Assembly (NCBI GenBank): GCA_945888895.1
Contig: CAMDAY010000008.1
Location: forward strand, 1-20,788
Source: Dehalococcoides mccartyi
GTDB lineage: Bacteria; Chloroflexota; Dehalococcoidia; UBA2979
Length of the DNA: 20,788 nucleotides
Reading direction: 5' to 3'
Part shown: positions 14,826 to 20,788 of the stretch, one piece after another
Position numbering within the stretch: position 1 is the stretch's first letter
How the letters are laid out: each line of letters begins with the position of its first letter
Notes under the pieces: model-generated
The model's input: only the letters and a program-made list of their open reading frames with translations
What the model was told of the DNA's origin: nothing
Database searches by the model: none
Position numbers and translations under genes: made by a program

Positions 14826-15410
14826 ATGCGTCTCCGATCGGCCATAACTCCCCTAGTACTCGCCGTGCTCTTGGCGAGCACTCTCGCACTGGCGAGCCCG
14901 AATCGGGCCACCGCGGTCGAGCTTCCTCGATTGGATCGCGAAGAGCTCGCAACGCAACAGGTCGGGTTGGTCTCCGATAGTCGCATCGAGGGCGAATTCA
15001 CGGGGTGGACCGGCGACACCGCTTACCGGCTATTGAACGGCCAAGTCTGGGTGCAGTCCGGGTACCGGTACGAGTACCGCTACTCCTACAACCCGCGGGT
15101 CTTGGTCTTCTACAACTACACCTATCAGGTCTACCTAATGGTCGTGGACAACGACTACAGGAATGTGACTGTCGTCGCACCAGCAACGCACGCGCTAACT
15201 TCCTGTATTCAAGGAACGTTCAACGGTTGGTCCGGGCAGACCGTCTTCTCCTTGTGCAACGGTCAGATCTGGGTGCAGAGCACCTACGCGTACACCTATC
15301 ACTACGCCTATCGTCCGGACGTCCTGATCTTTAGCACCGACTCGGGCCAGACCTATCGGATGAAAATCGAGGGCGTCGCCGACACCATCGGAGTTGCGCG
15401 GCTGCGCTAA
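14826..15410 (+). CDS. Secreted protein with two aromatic-rich repeats, function unknown
   Basis: A 194-residue protein starting MRLRSAITPLVLAVLLAS, a clear Sec-type signal peptide likely cut after an Ala-x-Ala near residue 30. The mature part holds two copies of one domain, about 54-107 and 128-183. Shared skeleton: G-x-F-x-GW-x-G-x-T, then NGQ-x-WVQS, then a Tyr-alternating stretch (YRYEYRYSYNP; YAYTYHYAYRP), then a V-x-x-Y-x-M strand. Cys127 and Cys144 both lie in the second copy and could pair. The alternating tyrosines suggest a beta-strand with one aromatic face. An in-frame GTG at 14718 would lengthen it, but the ATG at 14826 puts the signal peptide first; no strong ribosome-binding site is seen. 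Third positions hold more A/T than in neighbours. Similar short domains occur in hypothetical proteins of many bacteria (recollection only). Confidence 0.8.
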   Translation: MRLRSAITPLVLAVLLASTLALASPNRATAVELPRLDREELATQQVGLVSDSRIEGEFTGWTGDTAYRLLNGQVWVQSGYRYEYRYSYNPRVLVFYNYTYQVYLMVVDNDYRNVTVVAPATHALTSCIQGTFNGWSGQTVFSLCNGQIWVQSTYAYTYHYAYRPDVLIFSTDSGQTYRMKIEGVADTIGVARLR

Positions 15411-15772
15411 TCAGCCCGTTTGGCGCCCTCCTCGCGGAACTTCGTCAGCGCACGGATCAACTTCACCGGTACCGGCTGGCTGTACGGGAAGCGGATCGTG
15501 CTCTTCTCGACCTTGTACGGCGCGAGGTCGTCGGCAAACGCGGCGACGAGGTCCTCGGTCGCCGGGTAGAGCGAGTAGTGCTGCTTCCATGCCGCGCAGT
15601 ACAGCAGCGGCTCGCCGTTCAGCTTGAACGCGATCATCTGATAGGAGAGCGACTCCTCCGCCTTGGGGGCGGCCTTGCGGATCGTCGCCTCGACCGTGCG
15701 GAGCACCTGCTGCACGTCGACGGTGAACGAGCCGATGTACTCGTCCACCGTCGCGTACTTCTTCATCGGCAC
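15407..15772 (-). CDS. DUF1801-domain protein (YdhG-like)
   Basis: A small soluble protein of 121 residues. It has the DUF1801 pattern: YATVDEYIGSF at the start, VLRTVEATIRKAAPKAEESLSYQMIAF in the middle, WKQHYSLYP and then IRFPYSQPVPVKLIRALTKFR at the end. Some relatives are annotated as iron chaperones, but the activity is not settled and none is claimed here. A GTG at 15772 has GAGG 6 bases upstream; an ATG two codons later (15766) is an alternative start. It follows the NIPSNAP gene by 21 bp. Its TAG shares the bases CTAA with the TAA of the convergent secreted-protein gene, so the two genes overlap by 4 bp. Confidence 0.88.
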   Translation of the reverse strand: MPMKKYATVDEYIGSFTVDVQQVLRTVEATIRKAAPKAEESLSYQMIAFKLNGEPLLYCAAWKQHYSLYPATEDLVAAFADDLAPYKVEKSTIRFPYSQPVPVKLIRALTKFREEGAKRAD

Positions 15773-15793
15773 GAACGGCCTCGAGGTTCCCGG

Positions 15794-16120
15794 CTACTTC
15801 AGGTTGGAGAAGTCCGTCGGGACCATCAGGCGGTTCTCGAAGCGGGCGTTGAGGATGCCGTCACGCTCGGACTCCGCGCGGACGCGCTGCCACTCGGGGT
15901 CGGCCTGGAAGGCGGCCATCGCGCGCTCGCGGTGGGCGAAGTCGTCAAAGGCGAGCATGTAGACCAGCTCGTCGCTGCTGCCGCCGACGGCGTTCGTCCA
16001 GTAGCCGACGTTCGTGATGCCCTGCTTCTCGAACAGCGCGGTCGTGTGCTCGCGGAAGCGCGCCTGCAGCGCGGCGAGCTTGCCCGGCATGGAGTGGTAG
16101 ATACGCAGTTCGTAGATCAC
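15794..16120 (-). CDS. NIPSNAP-family protein
   Basis: A 108-residue protein of the NIPSNAP group, a dimeric alpha/beta-barrel (ferredoxin-like) fold. Typical pattern: IYELRIYHSMPGKLAALQARFREHTTALFEKQGITNVGYW, then the aromatic strand ELVYMLAFDDFAHRERAMAAF and a closing DPEWQRVRAESE. The biochemical role of bacterial members is unknown. The start is a GTG at 16120, with AGAGG about 7 bases upstream. It lies 67 bp after the glycosylase-like gene and 21 bp before the DUF1801 gene, probably in the same transcript. Confidence 0.9.
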   Translation of the reverse strand: MIYELRIYHSMPGKLAALQARFREHTTALFEKQGITNVGYWTNAVGGSSDELVYMLAFDDFAHRERAMAAFQADPEWQRVRAESERDGILNARFENRLMVPTDFSNLK

Positions 16121-16187
16121 GGTGGCACCTCTTCTTCACGTCACGATCGAGGCCCACGGCGGGCATCCCGCCGAGGACTCGCGCATC

Positions 16188-16526
16188 CTACTCGACTGCG
16201 CGCGGCTGCGGCGTCACGTCGCAGCGGTCGCAGTCCGGGATGTCGCCGGCGATGCGCGGGGGCGTCGAGGTGCTCCCCCAGTCCTCGATGCCCTCGGTTA
16301 CCAGCGGGGACCGGTGGTTCCAGCCGCGCGCGCCGATCTCGAGGGCGAGCGCCTCGTGGCGCGCGTGCAGCGCGGCGAGGTGGCCGACCCACCGCTGCGT
16401 CTCGGGGTGCTTCCAGTAGCCGCCGTCCCCGCGCAGCAGCGCGGACCACATCGTGTGCACCTCGACATGCTCGCCCAGCAGGTGCTGGCGGCAGAGCGCG
16501 GTGACGGGGACGGACCACGAGCGCAT
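16188..16526 (-). CDS. Pyrimidine-dimer DNA glycosylase / endonuclease V-like protein
   Basis: A 112-residue protein. The segment LCRQHLLGEHVEVHTMW (11-27) aligns with the QHLMAEYRELPRVF region of phage T4 endonuclease V, placing Glu22 at the catalytic Glu23. It continues with KHPETQRWVGHLAALHARHEALALEIGARGWNHRSPL, the pattern seen in bacterial proteins annotated as pyrimidine-dimer glycosylases. Residue 2 is Arg rather than the nucleophilic Thr of the T4 enzyme, so activity is uncertain. A CxxC-like pair (DCDRCD) lies near the C-terminus. The ATG at 16526 follows the SDR stop by 16 bp. Confidence 0.7.
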   Translation of the reverse strand: MRSWSVPVTALCRQHLLGEHVEVHTMWSALLRGDGGYWKHPETQRWVGHLAALHARHEALALEIGARGWNHRSPLVTEGIEDWGSTSTPPRIAGDIPDCDRCDVTPQPRAVE

Positions 16527-16542
16527 CGAGGCGACCTAGCCG

Positions 16543-17358
16543 CTACCAGGCGTTGTAGCCGCCATCGACGAGCAGCGACTGGCCGGTGACGTAGTCGCTG
16601 GCGTGGCTCGCGAGAAAGAGCAGGCTGCCGGCCAGCTCGTGCGGCTGGCCCCAGCGGCCGTAGGGCGTGCGGTCCTCGATGAAGGCCTTGCGCACCGGGT
16701 CGTTGTAGACGGGGCTGGTCATCTCGGTCTCGAAGTAGCCGGGCGACAGCAGGTTCACCTGCACGCCGTTCTTCACCCACTCCAGCGCCATGACCTTCGT
16801 CAGCTGCAGGATCGCGCCCTTCGAGGAGGCGTACGGCCCCTGCGAGGGCAGCGCGGTGTGGCTGAAGATGCTGCCGATGTTGATGACCTTGCCGTGCCCC
16901 TGCCCCACGAACACGCGGCCGGCCGCGCGCCCCGCGAGGAAGTAGCCCTTCAGGTTCGTGTCCAGCACGCGCGTCCATTCCTCGAGGCTGATCTCGAGGA
17001 TCGGCTTGCGGATGTTCATGCCGGCGTTGTTCACGAGGATGTCGAGGTGGCCCATGCGCGCGACCGTCTCGGTCACCAGCGCCTCAACGCTCGCCTCGTC
17101 GGTGACGTCGCAGGTGATCGCCTCGGCGCGACGGCCCATCGCGCGGACCTCGGCGGCCACGGCGTCGATCTCGGCGGAGGTGCGGCTGCTGACGACGACG
17201 TCCGCGCCTGCCGCGGCGAGCGCCACGGCGAACGTCTGCCCGAGGCCACGCCCACCGCCAGTGATGAGCGCGACGCGCCCGGTCAGGTCGAAGAGCTGCG
17301 TGCCAAGGAGCTCGGGACGGGCGGGCATGGCGGGGTGTTCGTACGGTTCGTTCGTCAT
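16543..17358 (-). CDS. SDR-family NAD(P)-dependent oxidoreductase
   Basis: A classical short-chain dehydrogenase of 271 residues. The cofactor motif TGGGRGLG (33-40), NNAG (110-113), catalytic Ser163 (NIGSIFS), Tyr176 and Lys180 (YASSK) and the LSPGYFETEM segment are all present. The C-terminal DYVTGQSLLVDGGYNAW is typical. The pattern resembles gluconate-5-dehydrogenase / KduD-like sugar-acid dehydrogenases, but the substrate cannot be read from sequence. The open frame extends to 17409, but the ATG at 17358 follows a G-rich site and is preferred; a start at about residue 11 is possible. It is separated from the next upstream gene (SDR-fold, 17751-18548) by a palindromic repeat cluster. Confidence 0.92.
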   Translation of the reverse strand: MTNEPYEHPAMPARPELLGTQLFDLTGRVALITGGGRGLGQTFAVALAAAGADVVVSSRTSAEIDAVAAEVRAMGRRAEAITCDVTDEASVEALVTETVARMGHLDILVNNAGMNIRKPILEISLEEWTRVLDTNLKGYFLAGRAAGRVFVGQGHGKVINIGSIFSHTALPSQGPYASSKGAILQLTKVMALEWVKNGVQVNLLSPGYFETEMTSPVYNDPVRKAFIEDRTPYGRWGQPHELAGSLLFLASHASDYVTGQSLLVDGGYNAW

Positions 17359-17750
17359 GCCCCCGAGTCTACCGAAGCACCTCGGTGTGCGCGCAATCAT
17401 CGAGGTCATTGGGGCCGGAGCGGCACGGGGAGCGGAGGGCCCTCACCCCAGCCCTCTCTGCCAAGGGGGAGAGGGGGCGGAACGGGGGAGGGAGCCCGGA
17501 GGCCCTCACCCTCCCTCTCCCATGAATGGGCGAGGGTTCTGAGCGCGCCGTCCGCCTCCCACTCCCCTCGCCCATCTATGGGAGAGGGGCCGGGGGTGAG
17601 GGTTTCCGGTGCCGGGCGGAACGGAGTAGACCCTCACATCAACCCTCTCCCGCTGCGCAGAGAGGAGGCCGGATCGGTTCAGAACCCTCTCCCCGTTTGG
17701 GGAGAGGGCAGAGTGAGGGTCGTTCCGGCCTCCGCCGACGTGCCGATGCG
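17359..17750. repeat. Cluster of G/C-rich palindromic repeats between two SDR genes
   Basis: This 392-bp gap holds no gene. From about 17438 to 17722 it consists of several hairpin units with the plan CCCTCAC ... CCCTCTCCC / GGGAGAGGG ... GTGAGGG. Clear stems: CCCTCTCCCAT with ATGGGCGAGGG (17513-17536, one mismatch); CCCCTCGCCCAT with ATGGGAGAGGGG (17564-17589, one mismatch); and a perfect CCCTCTCCCC / GGGGAGAGGG (17685-17694 and 17699-17708). The last is bracketed by ACCCTCAC (17630-17637) and GTGAGGGT (17713-17720). Such units occur as dispersed intergenic repeats in several bacterial phyla, including Chloroflexota (recollection). There is no transposase and no spacer regularity of a CRISPR. 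Confidence 0.8.
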
Positions 17751-18548
17751 CTAGTAGGTCACGCCGCGCACGGAGCCGCCGTCGACGCCGATGGTCTGGC
17801 CAGTGATCGCGGAGGCCTGCTGGGAGCAGTAGAAGGCGATCATCGCCGCGACCTCCTCGGGCTGGATCATGCGGCCGATCGGGATGCCGGCGACGGTCGC
17901 CGCCTCGGCCTCCTCGTGCGAGATGCCACGCACCTCCTGCGCCCGCGCGATGTTGATCTGGTGGCGGTCGGTGTCCGTGGCGCCCGGGTGGACGACGTTC
18001 ACCGTGACGCCCGAATTCGCGACGGCGTCCGAGACGCCCTTCGAGATGTTCACGATCGCCGAATTGGTCGCGCCGGCCGTGCTGCCGTTGATCGCCTGAC
18101 CCATGATCGAGGCGCGCGCGGCCAGACCGGCGACGTTGATCACGCGGCCCCAGCCCGCCTCGACCATGCCGGGGAGCACGGCCTCCATCGCGCGGCGGTA
18201 GCCGTGGACCTTCACGTTGAAGTGGTGCAGCCAATCATCGTCCGTGAGCGTGCCCACGTTGAACGACACGCCGTTGTTCACGAGGATGCCGATGCTGCCG
18301 AGTTCGGCCTTCACCTTCGCGACGAGCCCCGCGATGTCCTCTTTCACCGACATGTCGGCCTGCACGGCGACCACCTTCACGCCCGTCGCGCTGCGGATCT
18401 CGTTCGCGACCTCCTCGAGGCGGTCGAGCTGCCTCGCACAGATCGCGACGTTCACGCCCTCGCGCGCCAGCGCCCACGCCGTGGCACGGCCGATGCCCCG
18501 GCTGCCGCCGGTGATGAGCGCGTTCTTACCAGCGATGCCCAGGTCCAT
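17751..18548 (-). CDS. SDR-fold protein lacking the canonical catalytic Ser-Tyr-Lys
   Basis: A 265-residue Rossmann protein. The NAD(P) motif TGGSRGIG (13-20) and VHPGATDTD are intact, but the active site is not. NNAG reads NNGVS, the serine strand reads INVAGLAAR, and where YxxxK is expected the sequence reads NGSTAGATN (Asn154 and Ala158). There is no tyrosine at all between residues 118 and 235, so this does not depend on the exact alignment. It probably belongs to an atypical SDR subgroup in which the GLAAR segment replaces the normal motif. It may bind cofactor without normal reductase chemistry. The ATG at 18548 has GGTGGAG just upstream. It lies 78 bp after the LLM-class gene. Confidence 0.85.
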   Translation of the reverse strand: MDLGIAGKNALITGGSRGIGRATAWALAREGVNVAICARQLDRLEEVANEIRSATGVKVVAVQADMSVKEDIAGLVAKVKAELGSIGILVNNGVSFNVGTLTDDDWLHHFNVKVHGYRRAMEAVLPGMVEAGWGRVINVAGLAARASIMGQAINGSTAGATNSAIVNISKGVSDAVANSGVTVNVVHPGATDTDRHQINIARAQEVRGISHEEAEAATVAGIPIGRMIQPEEVAAMIAFYCSQQASAITGQTIGVDGGSVRGVTY

Positions 18549-18626
18549 GGCTCCACCCTCTGCTCTGTCCTCGATCGGTTCGAGGCTGGTCGATGTACTT
18601 CGATCTGCTCGCTCGCCGCACGTTGC

Positions 18627-19625
18627 TTACGCGAACGCCGGCATCACTTCCTTCGCGAACAGCCGCATCTGCTCTGCCGTGACGCCGGCGAACGCCACCT
18701 GTTCGATGCCGCCCGCCTCGAGGCGCTTCAACCGCTCGATGCACTCGTCCGGCGTGCCGATAATCGACGCGCCTTCCACCGTCTCGCGGCGCGCCTCCGG
18801 CGGGGAATAGAAGAGGTTCCGACCACCCTCGGACGGGGGTCGCGTCGACTCTGCGAGCACGGTCAGCGCCTCCATCTGCCGCTCGACGAGGCCCTCGCGG
18901 TCGGCGGCATCACGCGCCACACGCAGGCTGCGCGTCAGGATCACGTCGCGCGGTGAGTACGGCGCACCACCCGTCGCCTCGGATGCCTCGCGCGCCTCGC
19001 GGTACCAGCGCGCGCGCTCGATCTGCTGGTCGATCAGGCCGACCTGGTCGAGGTAGAGCTTGAAGCCCTCGTCCGCGGCGCGCTTGATGGACTCGGGGCT
19101 GCCCGCACCCATCCACAGCGGCGGGTGAGGCTGCTGCACCGGCCGAGGATCGACCTGCACGTCGTTAAAGTGCCAGTACTGACCGTCGTGCGAGAAGCGC
19201 TCGGTGTCGCGCCACGCGCGACGCAGCACCGTCATGGCCTCCTCGAAGCGCGCCTGGCCGGTGTCGATGTCGATGCCGAAGCCGGAGAACTCGTAGTCGC
19301 GGTACCCGCGACCGAGACCGAGATCGAGGCGGCCGTTCGAGAGCACATCGACCATCCCCGCCTGCTCGGCGAGCATCAGCGGGTTGTGCCACGGCACCAC
19401 GACCACGGCGGCGCCGAGCCGGATCGTGCTCGTGCGGGCCGCGAGGTGCGCCAGCAGCATGAGCGACGCCGACAGCTGCCCGCGTCCGGTGAAGTGATGC
19501 TCCACGAGGTAGACGCCGAAGAAGCCGAGCTGCTCGGCCTCGACGGTCATGTCGATGAACTCGCCATATGCCCTAGCGTCGTCACCCGTCGTGCGCGACG
19601 GTCCGCCGAAGATCCCGAATCGCAT
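18627..19625 (-). CDS. LLM-class flavin-dependent oxidoreductase
   Basis: A luciferase-like TIM-barrel flavoprotein of 332 residues that would use FMN or F420. Typical segments: MRFGIFGGPSR at the start, LGFFGVYLVEHHF (33-45), IRLGAAVVVVPWHNPLMLAEQAGMVDVLSNGRLDLGLGRGY spanning the barrel, HPPLWMGAGSPESIKRAADEG, and a C-terminal IIGTPDECIERLKRLEAGGIEQVAF. This N-terminal pattern resembles bacterial luciferase-like monooxygenases, but substrate and cofactor cannot be assigned. The ATG at 19625 has a GGGGGA about 12 bases upstream. It is the first gene of the run LLM-SDR-SDR-glycosylase-NIPSNAP-DUF1801 on the minus strand. Confidence 0.92.
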   Translation of the reverse strand: MRFGIFGGPSRTTGDDARAYGEFIDMTVEAEQLGFFGVYLVEHHFTGRGQLSASLMLLAHLAARTSTIRLGAAVVVVPWHNPLMLAEQAGMVDVLSNGRLDLGLGRGYRDYEFSGFGIDIDTGQARFEEAMTVLRRAWRDTERFSHDGQYWHFNDVQVDPRPVQQPHPPLWMGAGSPESIKRAADEGFKLYLDQVGLIDQQIERARWYREAREASEATGGAPYSPRDVILTRSLRVARDAADREGLVERQMEALTVLAESTRPPSEGGRNLFYSPPEARRETVEGASIIGTPDECIERLKRLEAGGIEQVAFAGVTAEQMRLFAKEVMPAFA

Positions 19626-19689
19626 CAGTTTGCCGTCCCCCGGGATCGTGTCCCGTCGTAGTGCTAGGTCGTCGTGCGGGCGAAACGAA

Positions 19690-19709
19690 GGGCGCGGTCG
19701 CCCGCGCCC
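19690..19709 (-). terminator. Possible terminator after the DppC-like gene
   Basis: GGGCGCG (19690-19696) pairs with CGCGCCC (19703-19709) around a 6-base loop. On the minus strand the stem is followed by TTCGTTTCG, a poor T-run. It lies 27 bp past the permease stop and before the LLM gene, so it plausibly separates the two transcripts. Confidence 0.4.
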
Positions 19710-19736
19710 CTCGCACGTTACCAGCGTTCGCGCGGG

Positions 19737-20648
19737 CTAGCTGCCGCGCTGCCTCGGATCGAGGACGTCGCGGAGCGCGTCGCCGACCAGGTTCGCGGCC
19801 AGCACCGTGAGGCTGATCGCGACGCCCGGGAACAGCGCGAGCCACGGCGCCTGTTTGAAGTAGGACCGGCCCTCGGCGCTCAGCATGCCGCCCCACGAGG
19901 GGATCGGCGGTTGCACGCCCAACCCGAGGAAGGACAGCGACGCCTCTGCCGTGATGAACGCGCCGAACTGCACGCTCAACGCAACGATCAACGGCGCCAT
20001 TACGTTCGGGAGCACGTGCCGTGCGACGATGCGAGGCGAGCTCGCACCGAGCGAGATCGCCGCCTCGACGTACGGCATCGCCTTCACCGCCAGCGTGCTG
20101 CCTCGGACGACGCGGTTCACCGTGGTGGAACCGACGAGGCCGAGCGCGATGGCGACGGTGATCAGGCTCGGCAACTTGCTGCCGATCGCGACCACCAGCA
20201 GCATCGCCAGCAGCAGCAGCGGAATGGAGTGGATGCCGTCCGTTACGCGCTGAAGCACGAGGTCGAACTTGCCGCCGAGGAAGCCCGACGACACGCCGAG
20301 CAGCCCGCCGACGACCCCGCTCAGCAGCACACCGGACGTGCTGGCCAGGATTGACGTCCGTGCGCCGTAGACGACGCGGCTGAATACGTCACGCCCCAGC
20401 GAGTCCGTGCCGAAGAGGTGTGCCCAGCTCGGCCCCTCGAGCCGCGCGGCGAAGTCCTGCGCCGCGTAGTCGTAGGGAGCGATAATCCCGGCCCCTGCCG
20501 CGAAGACGATCACACCGATGATCACGATCCCGCCGGCCGACTCGATCGGGCGGCGGCGCACCTGCCGCATGAAACGCCAGGCGAATGACCGCTGCGCGGG
20601 AAGGGAGGACGCTGCACTGGCGCCGGCTGGCGCCGCTTGAACGCTCAT
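19737..20648 (-). CDS. ABC transporter permease, DppC/OppC type
   Basis: Inner-membrane permease of a peptide/nickel-type ABC importer, 303 residues. The cytoplasmic N-terminus ends in RRRPIES, followed by a first membrane segment (about 37-57). HLFGTDSLGRDVFSRVVYGARTS (78-100) is the family hallmark before the core domain. The ATPase-contacting EAA loop is EAAISLGASSPRIVARHVLPN (195-215), and SFLGLGVQPPIPSWGGML and DALRDVLDPR close the protein. The ATG at 20648 is chosen over the longer open frame because GGAAGG lies just upstream and the DppB-like stop is 13 bp away. Substrate unknown; the binding protein and ATPases lie outside the window. Confidence 0.94.
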   Translation of the reverse strand: MSVQAAPAGASAASSLPAQRSFAWRFMRQVRRRPIESAGGIVIIGVIVFAAGAGIIAPYDYAAQDFAARLEGPSWAHLFGTDSLGRDVFSRVVYGARTSILASTSGVLLSGVVGGLLGVSSGFLGGKFDLVLQRVTDGIHSIPLLLLAMLLVVAIGSKLPSLITVAIALGLVGSTTVNRVVRGSTLAVKAMPYVEAAISLGASSPRIVARHVLPNVMAPLIVALSVQFGAFITAEASLSFLGLGVQPPIPSWGGMLSAEGRSYFKQAPWLALFPGVAISLTVLAANLVGDALRDVLDPRQRGS

Positions 20649-20661
20649 GACCGTGGCCTTC

Positions 20662-20788
20662 CTATGAGTACCGGATGCGCGGGTCGAGCCACGCATACGA
20701 GATATCGACGAGCAGGCTCATCACGGCGACCACAGTGCCGAAGAGCAGCATGTTCGCCTGAAGCTGTGTGTAGTCCCGCTGGCGGATG
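20662..20788 (-). CDS. ABC transporter permease, DppB/OppB type, C-terminal end only
   Basis: The last 41 codons of a gene running in from the right edge. The readable end, RQRDYTQLQANMLLFGTV followed by VAVMSLLVDISYAWLDPRIRYS, is the typical last membrane segment and closing DPRIRY motif of DppB-like permeases. The TAG lies at 20664-20662, and the DppC-like gene starts 13 bp on, so the pair forms the usual two-permease operon. Confidence 0.88.
   Translation of the reverse strand, partial: IRQRDYTQLQANMLLFGTVVAVMSLLVDISYAWLDPRIRYS

Noticed and set aside
17438..17722. CRISPR array
   Set aside because: The repeated units are self-complementary, unequal in length and lack regular unique spacers or cas genes.

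Overview
The window is a high-G+C (by eye about two thirds) bacterial segment in which almost every gene lies on the minus strand, so it reads right to left. The best-supported theme is tryptophan and aromatic amino-acid biosynthesis. Order in the direction of transcription: trpE, a Nudix/DinB fusion gene, trpG, trpD, trpC, trpF, trpB; then a 223-bp palindromic element and a plus-strand HAD phosphatase gene; then a CPBP membrane protease gene, trpA, aroH-type chorismate mutase, DAHP synthase, scpA, ribF and a 3'-truncated tyrS. A T-box riboswitch, low-complexity G/C palindromic repeats, and genes for LLM-class oxidoreductase, NIPSNAP and DinB proteins fit a member of the Chloroflexota (perhaps Dehalococcoidia-like). 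That placement is inferred from gene content, not shown by a marker gene.

Right part (15407-20788): the end of a DppB-like and a complete DppC-like ABC peptide-transporter permease, then a run of an LLM-class flavin-dependent oxidoreductase, an SDR-fold protein lacking the usual catalytic residues, a normal SDR dehydrogenase, a pyrimidine-dimer glycosylase-like protein, a NIPSNAP protein and a DUF1801 protein. A cluster of G/C-rich palindromes sits between the two SDR genes. The run ends tail to tail with a plus-strand gene for a secreted protein made of two aromatic-rich repeats.

Middle (14228-14825): the control region of the trp operon. A promoter-like pair (TTGACA, 17 nt, TAGCCT) on the minus strand is followed by a T-box leader. 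Its specifier codon is readable as UGG (Trp), its T-box bulge UGGC matches a tRNA ending in GCCA, and it ends in a strong hairpin with a T-run just before trpE. Uncharged tRNA-Trp should therefore allow readthrough into trpE and the genes behind it.

Left part (1-14227): start/stop overlaps (trpC/trpF, trpF/trpB, CPBP/trpA, aroH/aroF, aroF/scpA) suggest translational coupling. The operon is split between trpB and trpA by the palindromic element and the oppositely oriented HAD gene. The CPBP-trpA-aroH-aroF-scpA-ribF-tyrS group therefore probably needs its own promoter in the 65-bp divergent gap at 6230-6294, and may escape the T-box. No rRNA, tRNA, CRISPR array or insertion sequence with a transposase was seen.
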